64,000 nucleotides of DNA from Icerya purchasi (lineage: Eukaryota; Arthropoda; Insecta; Hemiptera; Monophlebidae): the NCBI GenBank assembly GCA_039619475.1, contig CM077116.1:202143117-202207116 (forward strand). Direction: 5' to 3'. Positions 33,381 to 45,954 of the stretch are shown piece after piece. The position numbers were made by a program, and so were the translations under genes. Position 1 is the stretch's first letter. Each line of letters starts with the position of its first letter. Under the pieces are notes generated by a model. The model was not told where the DNA came from. It ran no database searches and saw nothing but the letters and a program-made list of their open reading frames with translations.

Positions 33381-36300
33381 TGGTAAGTTTTCATTATATA
33401 ATAATAAAAAAAAATATTTATATGTATATTTGTAGTTTCTTATTGATGTACAAAGTGGTGAGGTCAGTTCTGCTATTGAATTTTACTTTTATTTTGATCA
33501 ATTTCTGATTACGTTGTATCTCTTCGTGATGATGATTATTTAGTATTTGCATTTTTAATTGTCTGCAACACTGTGTTTCTCTTCATACATTTCTTACTCA
33601 GTTTTATTTTATTTTTTAAAATTATTATGTGCATTTAACATGTTATGTATTTTTATGTATTATGTATATACAAATATTTATTCGTATCATCTTGTTTCTT
33701 CTGTATACATACATGCATACGTTTGCGTTAAATGGCTATAATATGTACACCTTGTATTAAATTCGTGTATTTTTTACGTAAAATGTTATGTATGTTTTCT
33801 GTGTTTTGATTAATTTTGCATTCGTGTTCTACTACTGCTATTATTTTGTTTATAAATTGTATATACGAATTTTAATTTTTGATATTTCCATTTTACAATT
33901 ATAATGCAATTTTTATTACATGACGTACATTTGTTTATTCTGCGAGTTCATTTGCCAATATTTATTATTCGGTTTTGTTGCTATGTTTTGTATGCCATTT
34001 CTTTCATGTAGTAATTTCAGACAGGTCCCACATAATGCACGGAGTATGAGTAATCAGAAATTGCGATTTTGCATTTTGTCAGTTAATGTGTAGGTAGGTA
34101 AGAAATAATATGGTATTCATAAATCATATTCATCTTGTTTAATATAAACATCATTTATATGTAATATTTATAATGTATAAAATGTAAAATGCGTGAAACA
34201 TATGTTGCGCAATATATAAATGTTTGTAAAATTATAAATTCCCCCTTCATGTGGATGGACACGGATAAAACTGTGTGATTGTTCGAATTGTTTCCGTGAT
34301 TAACTATTAGTTTACAGTGAAAAAAAGAAAGAAAAGCGATGTAACTGAAGAAATTTAAAATTGAATTTTACGCACATCTACAATTATTTTATTCCTGATT
34401 ACATGTATGAAATTTTCCGTATTCTATTTTTCGGAAACTTTTTTTTTTCATGTGTTATGTTTTCGTTTTATTCCATATTGTGCTTTGTTGATTTTTATAT
34501 CGCCTAATTGGCGAATGTGGACATTTTCAATCAAATTTCGTTTCAGGAAGATTACAAATATTTTCTGGTAATGCTGTGAATTTATTTATTGAAAAATTTT
34601 CCGAAGGTTCTGCCGAATGTGATTTGTTGATATTTTAACCTTATCGTGGTGTACTGTACTTTTCGGATAACGATAACATGGCGTGTTATTTATTTGATAC
34701 AATGAAGTATATTTGAGGAATTTTTATATGTGTGTGTGCGTGTGTGCGTGTGTAAAAGAAACAAACACAGATAAGTACACTTATATATACATTTTATTGC
34801 TTATATTTATATTAAAACATAATTATAATTATTTTCGTCATTACGATGTATGCCATGTTCTGTTTTGTATGTATTTACAGATATGTTGTCTATGTCATTT
34901 TAAGGTTTATGAAGAAAAGAAATTACAGATATATTTGTATCTTCTGGTTATGTTTTATTGGTTGACAGTGGAAATTTATTTGCTTATTTATTTAATGCGT
35001 CGCTTTGATTCATACATATATGTTTATTTATATAATATATATACATATATATATATAAATTATGTACTACGGTAATTGATTGAAATATCTGCACCAATTT
35101 TATATTTTGTTTATATTAAACGTAGTAGTTGTATTTCATTTTATTATGAAATGCGTCCTAGGTTTTTACATTTACTTAAACATGTAGTTAAGGTAACTTT
35201 TTTATATCTTCCACAGAATGTATGTACTTTATAAATTTTATTGTCGTAATTATTATTGTTTATAATTTGAAGTAATGAAAAGGTCGTGTGTAAATACCTT
35301 TCATTTGTAATCAGTAACATGTAACATTGCACGTATTTTTGCGCTTTGTTCTGTATTTAGTATAGTCTTAAATATTAATTTTATAGATTTGTCCTCTTAT
35401 AGTTAATACAGATCTGTAAGTTATTTTTTGTTTACTTGTGTATGCAGTATAACGAGTTACAGCGGTAAAAAGTGAATATAAACGGTATCGTGGTATCTAG
35501 ATACTGTGCGCGTAAATCACTAATCGCAAACATTTTTCTTTAAAACAAAAAAAAAAATAATAAAAAATAAAACTATTTACTTCCAGTATGTAATAAACTA
35601 CATCTATTAGTTAGTAGTCTGTATTGGGTCACGCGATAATTTTCCGCTATTACCGCTGTAATTTAAATTTCTTTAGCAGGTATTATGTTTATTTTTTCTA
35701 TATCGATATTGTTATTTGATATATCTGATGTGCATATAAGTTAACGAATGTGCGACGTATGTGCAGTTGTATGGTATTTATTGCTGTGATGGGTAATCAT
35801 ATTATAAATTAACATTTTACTTGATATCGATGTTTGTAACTAATTATTATATAAATGCTTTTTAAGATTCAGAAAAAAATTGTTTCTCTAATGAAATTAT
35901 CTCTTAAAAAGAAGGACAGAGTTAGAAGAGTACTGCGGTTCCTTTCTAATCCGTGTATTGCATGAAGTTTTAAATATCGATAGAATTACTTAGATCAGAT
36001 AAAGGCCGTATAAATTTAATTTCTTCAGTTTTATTCCCATAATCTTCTTCCTGATGGTTGATTGAATTTTAGCATCATACCATATCAGTTTCATTGGATT
36101 TTCCATACAACTGTTTACGTTTATTAAGTTTCTTTATTCTTTATTTTATTTATTTTTTAACAAAGTGTAAATTCTGGTATTAATGATTTAATGATTCTGT
36201 TTCGGTGTTATAATGCGACATCACTTTAATATCTTAGCGTTCAATGTCTTTCACAGGAAAATTCCTTTTATATCTGTATACATTAATTTAAAATATTTTA

Positions 36301-37260
36301 TTAATACCAAAAACAATATATTATTCCGAATTTTTTGTTTTGTTTTTTTTTAATGGTTTTTCTCATAAGCAGTATTAATACTTTTCGCTTGCTATTGATA
36401 CAGCGCTTCTCTTTTAAAATAAAATTACATGCCTGTTTTAATATTTTTATTTTGAAATGTGGCTGTTAAACAAAACGGTGAAAAAGGTTATCTCTTCAAA
36501 TAAGACAGCGAATATTTCCCTATTTTTTTATATTTTCAAGTAAAACATTTTTATTCATTTCCAGAATAAAAAGCAGAATTAGATATATATTGTTAGCGGT
36601 GTTAATAAAAAATTTTAATAATGAATTTTTTAACTTTATTATTCCGCTCTCTGCGCTTACCGAATACAGTATAACGTAGATGTATATTGTTTAATTTTTT
36701 ATTTTCAGCGTCATATTTCCTTGAAGAATTTTCAGTTGAAAAATAATGCGGTATATATGTAATATTCCTCATTTTAATAGCTCATTATTGCATTTTAAAT
36801 AATACCGTAAAATTTCGAATAATAATTTACAATTTTTATTTGATTGTTTAATTTTAATAATATAATAAATCGTAATTATTTACTTTTTCGTGAGTTTTTA
36901 AGAATCATATTGTTTTCAGAGTTGATACATACTTCTCTTTTTTTTTTTTATCTTAACTTTATAAGTTATTCTTTTTTTAGAATATAAGAAGTTATTATTT
37001 CAGTCGAATATATAATGAATTATACTTAAAAATTTTGTCTTTGTGACTTTTTTAAAATTGCAACTGTTTAGTAAAAATTACCTACGATCTTTTTAGATTT
37101 TTTCGTCCATGTAACTTGAAAGATTTTTAACTAGGATAAATTGTGTGAGTGTTGAAGTTCAGTTTCAAAAAGTTGATACATTTAAAGTTGAAAAAAAAGA
37201 TATTTTATCCGTAAAAATAATAAAGTACCTCGTGTGAGTGCAGGAAAGGCTTTAAACAAA
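33381..37260 (+). other. Probable Psi 3' UTR and downstream flank
   Basis: Two bases after the stop lies a consensus donor (GTAAGT at 33383), so the 3' UTR may be spliced; otherwise an AATAAA at 33403 could end a short transcript. The rest is AT-rich with TGTGTG and TA repeats (34728-34755, 35034-35060) and no coding signal. The true transcript end cannot be set from sequence. Confidence 0.4.
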
Positions 37261-40200
37261 AGGTAAGTTTTTAATAAAAAACTGAACATTTTTGATGATT
37301 TTTAATTTCTGAATACAACGCGTTTTAATAAGAATAATATTTCAAAAATATTTAACTAAATAAATGTGATTTTTTGTTCATTTTTTTTTCTTTCTTTTTT
37401 TTTGATTTTTCAAATGCAGTAATGAGCGCAGTTTAGGAAATTTATCGTTTATCGCATTTCTACTATCAAAAGTTTTCTAGAAAATTCATTATTTTTCCGG
37501 GAGGGGGGGAGTATATAGTTGTTTTGTACTTTTTAATGATGTTGAAATTAACAATATTCGTTTGATAAGTCGTAATCAGTATAAAAATGATGAAAGTTGT
37601 AGAAAGAGAATTATATTTATTTGTACGCCCTGAAATTTTTGACTAATATGAAAGGTAAGTATAGTACCCATTTTTAAGAAATTGTTCGCGCCTTAATTGT
37701 GTACCCAAACAGCTAAGGGGATATATGTTCAATATTCAAGCCAAATTTACTTCTTTATTGGTTCAAATAATTTCTAGTCGCTTTACATTTTTATTCGATG
37801 TAATTTCAAATTAATTCTATTACAGCTGTTAAGTCAGTATTTGTAATATCGTAATGATTTTATATATATATATATAAATAATTTGAAAAAATATAATAAA
37901 TCTACAGATAATGAACTGGAAAACTATTTGAAAGTAAAACATGGTTTACAAATAATTTTTTTGCGATATTTTATTTCTGAAATGTTTCTGTTAGAAACGG
38001 TCAACCGAATATAAAAGAAAATTGTATTTACTAGAAATATTCGAATTAATTCTTTTTTTATTATTATTTTTGAAATGTAAACATTTTGTAACTGTAAAAA
38101 GTTAAAAAAACATATTTCTATGTCAAATTGTAACATTTTATGCAGTAAAAAAAGAAAATATGATAATGCATACTTTTCACAAAAGGAAATGATACATGTC
38201 TTTGATCGCCAGCCGATGCTTACTCTATAAACAGACTGTTTGCATCGCATTATTAGATATTTTACAGTTTTGAATAAGAATCGTCTCAAAGAAAATATAA
38301 ATTTTTGTCGCTTACTGCGGATAATACGATAGGATGTTGAAAACATGTAGCCAATCATCGCGAAACAACAAAGTAACATTAAAGCCGGCCATGCAAATTG
38401 CGTTGGTGCTAACTGTATGTCGCTGTGATATGCTTACCGCATATACGTGTGAAGCTGTTGATCGTATTTCGGTAAGTTTATTTTTGATTGCTAATAATAG
38501 TACTTAAATTGCAATATTTAAAATACTATTAAACGCGTTTTAATAAATTATTGAAAAATTATGAATAATTCAAATTATGCGGTAGTCAGTTTAATCTATT
38601 ACTTGTGTGTTCCTGTGTTTAATCAGCATCCACTTTAGTTGTTGATTGTTAAATTTCTTAACTGGATTTTGTGAAAATATGGGGAAAACTAAATAATAAC
38701 GTAATGTTTATGTTTGTTAATTTGTGTTTTTTTCTTAATTGAGCTATTCCGGGGTGATCTAACAGTCGAGAGAACGTAATCAGGCAAAAAAAAAAGTCAG
38801 TCATGGGCTTAATTAAAGTTTTAACAGTTAAGAAGTTTTTTTTTTTTTCTACTGTTGTAAAGATACGCACGCATGCTATAAATGATGCATGCTGGTCACC
38901 ATGAGTAGTGATGGGCAGTTGCCAGGTGAGGACCTCGAAGTGTTAATTATCGCAAAAGGGCGTGAGCCCGATTATTGGAATAAAAACCATTGGAAAAATC
39001 AAATCCACATGAAACTTGTCACTCCACGTCACTAGCTAAGATAGTGAAGACAAAATATAAATTAAGGTTTAATAATGAAAGTAATTGTTCATTAACGAAC
39101 AGATCTGATATTTTGGATGTAACTGATATAAAGAGTTCGCTCTCTTAAAAAATCGTGTTTACAAAGATCTTCTGGTATCCCGTTGTTAACGTACAACGAA
39201 AGAAAAATTCACAATTACACTGACAGTTAGGAAGGATATAAGACTTTTTAACCGGAATTTCCGAAGATAACACCATGGCTTTACCACGGGAATTTTACAA
39301 TGTGTTAAATATGGTAAGATAGTGGAAGTGGTTACAAACAATTCAGATATCGGAAGTATATGATTCTAATATGGGAAATAATTTTAATATTCCATAAGGT
39401 TATAAACGAATACCACAGTTGGCGTAATGATAGTTTTTTCAAATGTATGTACAGTTACGGTAAAAAAAAGTTGAAAGAATGAAGAAATCAGACCTTGATA
39501 TTGTGTGCATTAATGGGCTGTGAGAGTAGGATTTAAAGTTTGTTGAGGAGGAATTGTGGAAGGGTTTTGGTCTGTTCTAAAAAAAAGCAATTTCTTTAAA
39601 ATGTATTTTAGGTAAGTAGGTTATGGGTCTGTAAAAATTTATAAATAATTTTACTTGAAATATACTTATTTAAAAATTTTACTTTAGTCTCATTTAAGCC
39701 ATTTTCTTTAGATTTTCTATTTTTAATACGCTTTTATTAGCTTAACCTGTATGTAAGTGTGTAGTGGAATTTTACAAATCAATTTTCACCGAGTTCCCAA
39801 CGTCGAAATAATTTGAAAATTTACATACGTATTCATTTTGAATGACAATTCAATAATTTCATAATTTTGTCCTAATGTCCTAACCAGGATCATCGGAAGA
39901 AAAAAAAAAAAAAAAAAAACTGACCCCTTCTACAGGTTACAAACATGATGGTAAGTGCAGTGTCCTTTGTTTATCAAAAACTTGATATGGTTCGAAACTG
40001 ATTTCATAGATGTTGCTAAGTCATTTTCTTTACGCGCTTTTTATTTTATTAAACTTTACCTTAGGTTAAATGTATTACAGTCTAATGCTTCTGTTTTTTT
40101 ACGAACCATGGTAAAGTAATTAAAAGGTTCAATGACAGAACTTTAAGCAACGAAAGAAAATTATTCTTAAATATTACGTCTAACGAGTCAGAAAATGTAA

Positions 40201-40880
40201 ATAGTGTACGTAAAGCACGAAATATAATTTGAGAAGAGAAATCCCAAGTCCTATCTGGGATAGTACAAGCCAGTATTTGTATGCGTTGTTGACTTCATGA
40301 ACCGTTATTTAAATTCCCGGCTATAACTTCATAAGTAGTTCAGAATACTAACTTTTTGGACATGAATATTGTTTGTTAGGTTATAAAACAAAATTTAATG
40401 GTATTTCTGGGTATAAAATTACTTTTATGAAAATCCTGAAATTCCTTTCTGGAGTTTCTGTTTTATTTATCCAGTAAAATTTTAAGCTGCGGTTCGTAAG
40501 AGTAGCTTTTCTTTTGAGGTGTGTATTTTTATTGCTTGTAAAACGTTGTGTATAATCAAAAGAGCAATTTTAATACGTTATAAAACATACAGACATATAA
40601 ACAAACACTGGTGTAACACCAAGGAAAAGTACTGATCATATTGTTGAATTTAAATTCATAGTGACTTCAGCGGAACTAGATAATTTAATAGATTAATTTG
40701 GAGAACGGTTGAATTACAAAATAGCGAAATATTAATAGAGACGGTAACTTAAATTTGAATTATTTTTATAAATTAGTTATTGGTTAAAGAGAAAGAAATG
40801 TGAAATTTTATGGAGAAAGTTTTTTTTTCTTTTGGTGCGTTAACTACGAATATTAACCCAGCGCAAGTGGAATTATTTTT
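37261..40880. other. Gene-free AT-rich stretch
   Basis: A 151-codon minus-strand open frame (37924-38379) has no family resemblance and the composition of its surroundings, so I do not call it. A TA run at 37861-37876 and an A-run at 39899-39920 are the only simple repeats noted. Confidence 0.35.
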
Positions 40881-40887
40881 GTAAGTG

Positions 40888-40968
40888 TCAGTGTGCAGCA
40901 GCGGGAATCAAACCCGGTTCTACCCGAACGAAACACCACTGCCTAACCGACTACGCCCCGATAGCTGG
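40888..40968 (-). repeat. tRNA-derived SINE-like head / tRNA pseudogene
   Basis: Minus strand reads GGGGCGTAGTCGGTTAGG (A-box-like, 40942-40953) and, 28 bases on, GGGTTTGATTCCCG (B-box-like with a T-loop, 40902-40914). Spacing fits an internal RNA polymerase III promoter. The acceptor stem does not pair and no clear anticodon arm is seen, so an active tRNA is unlikely; a SINE head or decayed tRNA fits better. Confidence 0.5.
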
Positions 40969-40984
40969 CTGATGGAAAAGGTCA

Positions 40985-42180
40985 ATCCTCCAGATATTGA
41001 CAGACAGAGATACGTTCAAATTTCAATTTAGTTTTTTGATGTTTGGATTAAAATTTATAAATAATTTTCACTTTTTATCAAAAATTAATGATAGATGCGT
41101 AATTAGTTGTTTTTTTTTTTTTTTACTTTCTGAAAAGATCAGAATTTTATGATACATTTCAAAAAAACGCAAATTATTACAAATTTTTAATAGCTGTTTA
41201 TTTAGTTGTTTTTTTTTTCGGTAATTAAGAATTCACGCGACTGGTTTCGTAATATCATTGATTTGATTGAATTATTTGCCTAGAAAGTAATATTTCTGCT
41301 ATGTGCGTGTGTTTGTATGCGTTCACTATCTCAGTATATATTTTGATTTTCGCGTCACATTTTAATTCGCGTTATGATTAGTTTAAAAATATGGAAATTA
41401 TTTCAGTTCAGACAGCCAGAAATAATTAAAATTGAGAAACGTTTGCAATTTCTCGTTTGTTTAGCGTTCGTTGTGACGATCTGAAAGTCGCAAGATCAAA
41501 GATTTGATAAAGTTGAATTAATTATGAAGAACAACGATGCAATATTTTCACACGGTCAACTTTACGTAGCGCTGTTTCAATGTAAAAGGAATATCAAGAT
41601 TAAATGTTTCAGTGAACAGAAGAGCATACGGTATTGAAAAAAGCTTTATTCGGCAAGATTCAGTGAACAAAAGATAGGTGGCATGCGAAGCGATTATGTT
41701 TGCCCCCAGTGTTGGAAAAATTATTTTTGTGAATATTTAAACTTATTGGGATCCTTTTTTCTTATTAAATTCATTTATATCGAGAATAATTGCTAGTAAA
41801 ATTAAAATCTCTGGGACGTACCTGTAAAAATGTTTACATAATTTGTAAACTTAGTTTATGAAACAGTCGAATGCAGAAATTTTTATGGTTTTTAAAATAG
41901 CGCCAATAACGAATATCGGAATTTTTGCGTAATTTGTCTTCTACTACTAGTCTGGATTTTTTCACGAATCTAAAGATATATTCTGGACGCAATGTAATTT
42001 TGTTCGTAGGTCAAACTTCTTGGTGTGGTCTGATCTGGGGCGGTGGTATATTTCACGTAATGCGTAAATCTCGACCGACGTTTTTTTTACACGTTGAGCA
42101 TCGTGACATCGATTCTTTGCAAATTGAGCGCATTGTTGAATACTTGTAAAGATAACGCCCATCGTATATATCGTACGAGA
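40985..42180. other. AT-rich stretch without a recognised gene
   Basis: T-runs at 41110-41125 and 41209-41218. Short open frames on both strands near 41925-42162 show no family signature. Confidence 0.3.
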
Positions 42181-42199
42181 GCCATTCGTATTATTAGAG

Positions 42200-42830
42200 C
42201 AAGCTGAGATGCACGACTAGTTCTCGAACTTGAAACCAGCTAAGCAAGTCCGAATGATGTAGGACAAATGATCCGCATTTAAGTCGGCACTGGAAGAAAT
42301 ATGAGGATACGTGGTAAAAACCGATTACCGGCGCAGACGAAACTTACGCTTATCGCTACGACCTTGAAATAACAAAATTATGTAAGTGGGTAAATGCTAT
42401 GCCAAAAATAGTCACTGCAGCCTACTGCATTGCTGTTTTTTTAAAAAGGATAAAAGCGGATTGCACTTCTAAAAATCAACCAGACCTTACGTTACGGTGG
42501 AAATTGCATTGAGCTAAAACTGAGTTCAGTTGTAAGCATATGGTAAAACTTGGAATTTCATCTAAACATCGATAATACGGTGCGCACTTATTATTGCCAA
42601 ATTTTTCATCTCCAAACCGGAAGGAAAAAAAGTTTGGAAGAACATTTTCAGTTCATTGTAGCGTCTATAGAAACTTTTAAGTCGGTTTTAAAGCGATTTA
42701 TACAAATTTGTCAGTGAATGAGTGAACAAAATGACAGTGGTACTGAACGAAGTACTTTATGCTAAATGGAAGTTCTGCATTGAATCGCATATATCGCAGT
42801 GTAAATTTATATAATAAACAGTTGGTTTTT
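42200..42830 (+). pseudogene. Possible mariner-type transposase fossil
   Basis: The frame near 42330 reads GADETYAYRYDLEITKLCKW, resembling the first catalytic block of mariner transposases (GDE(T/S)W.Y.YD.ET+...W). A later stretch reads FSSPNRKEKKFG and NEVLYAKWKFCIESH, loosely like the C-terminal LFPKLK.PL.G..F and RW.KCI...G blocks. No intact frame or terminal repeats were seen, and the second and third catalytic Asp blocks are not recognisable. Confidence 0.35.
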
Positions 42831-43494
42831 TTATTTATTTATTTTTTTTTTTGTATAAAAAACTGGATTAAAACAGCAGACAAAAATCATGTATGTATGA
42901 TTAATATGTCAAGAATGTAAAAACATTGTTATAAAGCTCATTTACGAGTTAAACATTTTAAAAATATTTTTCTGATAAAAAGCTGAAAATAAATCAATAG
43001 TGATGATTTTTGAATTATCCGAACAAACTGTAATACTACAATCGTGGCAAAAAAAAAAAACACCTCGCAACCTATTTAGAATGGATGAATATGTTCACTA
43101 ACATAACCGATTGGGCTAATACACAACAGACATGTTTTATCCGTCTGATTAACTTTTCTTTTTGGCTTTTATAATGACTTCTTTTCCTGTGCTGCTAAAA
43201 ACGCGTTTCTGTTTTTGTATATTGTTATTTTCTGCATTGTCCGGCGAGCTTATTGCGTTTATTCATTGCGACTACGTGCTTTTAGTAGGTTAGTTTTTCC
43301 GACTCTTTTCTCAAAAAAATTTTTGCTTTGAAGCCATGAAAATTACTGCCGTATAATGTATTCGGAAAAGTTATTTGAAAAAAAAATACTTCGGGAGTGG
43401 TGGCGACAAATTGACACCCATATATTGGTACAGTAACAACCAAATACTCGTTTAAATATTAAGTTTTCCAAAACAACTGATCTTCGGTTATACT

Positions 43495-43903
43495 TATGAG
43501 AACCGAGTAACTCCGCCATGACCTAGAGATATTTTACCTGCACTTCGCGCAATTCCCATTAGTTATACACGACCGTGCAATTTTCTTCTTTTTACTACTA
43601 TAATAATTTCTAATTATTGAATGTATCCCGTAGTACTCCCGTATCCGCGACTTTATCGGTTTCGCGCTTGTCAACCCAACATTTTCTGCAAAGTTCTAAA
43701 AAAAATTTACATTACGAATACATAGTATATAGAATATGGGAATAGCGTGAACCGATAAAATAGCGGATGCAGGAATGCTACGGGATACATTCGACAATTA
43801 GAAATCGTTAGTAAAGAAAAGAAAATTGCATGGCCGTATGACCAATGTTGGGCAATATGACAGTAACGTATCTAGATTATGGCCGAGTTACTCGGTTCTC
43901 AAA
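43495..43903. mobile_element. Foldback / long-hairpin MITE (~410 bp)
   Basis: Arm 1 (43495-43670) and the reverse complement of arm 2 (43743-43903) align along almost their whole length. They share GAGAACCGAGTAACTC, the TGCAATTTTCTT segment, the TTTCTAATT segment, the AATGTATCCCGTAG segment and TTTATCGGTT. The loop is about 70 bp. No coding capacity. Moderate divergence and small indels between arms indicate age. The ends are not sharply defined and no target duplication was confirmed. Confidence 0.75.
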
Positions 43904-45700
43904 CGACGATCATTTTTTTTCTTCTAAAAATTGAATTTTTGAACGTCTTTATCTGTTGAAAAAATGTTCGCAAAACCTTTTGTGGTTGACAAAGTGCTTT
44001 AAAAATGAGTTGGTGTATCATTAAACACGTGACATTCTTGGAGATTAAAAAAATTTCGTTGAGCAAATTTTTTTTTTTTAATGTATATTTAATTCGTTCT
44101 TTTTGAATTAGCGATGTTACGTTAAATTTAGCAGCAAAAATTGATTGTAAATTCAAATTCTATCATTACCCCTTAGATGTTTTTGTGAATTATAGTTTAT
44201 GCATATTTGCGATGTCTTCATTTTAAGCAAAAGATGCTCTCTTGTTTTTACTAATATTTCGGCTGTTATTAGCGTGCTTCATTTATTTTTTACGTTTATT
44301 ATAAGCAGTATTTTAACTTGTCTTTTTGTTTTTTAATTTTGATATCGGTTTTTTTCATTTTTATAATCTTTTTGCATATATATTATAATAGGATATTTCT
44401 TGAAGAAATAATTAACGGATTTTTTTTTTTTTTTTTCAGTTTAGTCTGAGATTAAATAATTAACCGACTACTTTTTGTTCAATTGATATTGTACTCGGAA
44501 TATGTTTTTGTGGTTTGAGCATATATATTAACGAACCGAGCAACATGATTTTAGTACCGAAATATATCTAGGGCGTGTGTTAATGTTGTTTTCCGTTATG
44601 GCAGAATAAAGAAAATAAAAACAAAAAAAAACGGCATTACATGTTTTATCGAGATTTATTAATCTAGACTTTCAGAAAAAATCTTTTCGCACAAGGTTTA
44701 ACGCGCGAATAGTAGCAATGAAGAAAATGTCATAGACGGTACCTAAATAATCACCTTTTGTTGTAATTAGGTGTAATAATTGTTTCGTTTTTCAGATAAT
44801 CGATAGAGATATTTTGGAGCGGGCGATAATTTTTTACTGTATTGTTTTCTCGGAAGTTTAACAGCGTGACACGCTGTATACTTTTTTTTATTTTCGTTAC
44901 GCTGCAGTATTCATCATTGCAAATCCTGAGATCGCGATTAGTCTCGTGTGTGTGACATAATTCTTTCCATCATTAATTATTTCCGTAAATACAGCCGGGA
45001 TGAGTTGCTTTTTTTCGTTTATCATTCGTTAAGATTCACGTTTTTTTCGCAACTTGAAGCAACTTTCTTAATGGTTATACTTTACCCATCGACAAAGTGG
45101 AATTTTTCCAACTTCAACATTGTAAGAACCGATAGAATTCAATTTTTATTCTGTTATAAGTATAACGTTGCTGTCCCTACGCGTCGTGAATGAGTCAAAG
45201 ACTGTTTAAATATTCTTGGTTGTGTCAGTCACAAGTATAGCTTTTACGAATTGCGTGACACTTTCGATTTAAAAGGTTTTCGTCTGCTTACGGTTATATA
45301 TGCTGCTCGAAAATTTTCATAAACGTAAATTTCTGATCCAGATTTAATAGAATAACTCATTGTTTCCTTTATCAGGAATAATTGGCTATGTGCGGAATGT
45401 AACATTTTAAATTTGTGGTTAACACCACATTCGACAACTGCGACAAGTTTTAAAAAGTGTCCATAAACTTTGCCGTTTTTTATATTCACAATGGTTTTTA
45501 AGTGGAAGAGTTTTGGAATGCTTATTTAACAGTTTAAACGGAAGTTGGAAGCCAACGTTAAGCGAATATTTTGAGAAAAAAGAATGCGCAGCTTGTTAAA
45601 GTATTTATCTGACTTATTTTCTTTAATGAACGATTTTTTAAATTGGAAAATACACGAATCTAGAATTCATTTTTATTAAAATATATGTAACAAACGATGC
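43904..45700. other. AT-rich stretch without a recognised gene
   Basis: T-run at 44421-44437 and short open frames only (e.g. 45244-45489 minus), none with family resemblance. Confidence 0.3.
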
Positions 45701-45705
45701 ATATT

Positions 45706-45777
45706 TTACACGGAGCACGAATTTTGATAATAAATTTCAACAATTTGCAATCGTTGCTCGTTTGTAGGTCTTTCCAT
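45706..45777 (-). pseudogene. Mariner-like transposase N-terminal fragment
   Basis: Minus strand from the ATG at 45777: MERPTNEQRLQIVEIYYQN then SCSV, a stop, NMHRLLHIF. This matches the first helix-turn-helix of a widespread insect mariner-like transposase group that begins MERP.NE.RLQIVEIYYQN..SV.N..R.L. The rest of the enzyme was not found next to it, so this is a solitary 5' scrap. Confidence 0.5.
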
Positions 45778-45954
45778 GATGAAATGGCAGAGTATACTGA
45801 AAACTTTTCACTTTGACAGATGACGTTTGGACGCCAATACCAACCAGTGCTGCCAACCAGAAAAACTTAACTCTTAAAAAATCACCATATATAAAATAAA
45901 ACAGGTTCCAGCATATCGTCCATTACGTGTATACTATATAATTCAATAATAATG

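Noticed and set aside
33090..33435. Alternative frames over the last Psi exon
   Set aside because: Leu/Ser- or Asn-rich shadows of the CAG/CAA-rich coding sequence; only frame 33048-33380 joins the upstream exons in phase.
37924..38379. 151-codon minus-strand open frame
   Set aside because: Biased to Ile/Phe/Lys/Cys as expected of AT-rich random sequence; no domain pattern, no splice context and no homology that I can recognise.
41962..42162. Minus-strand 66-codon frame (starts MGVIFTSIQQCAQ)
   Set aside because: No family resemblance and no supporting exon signals.
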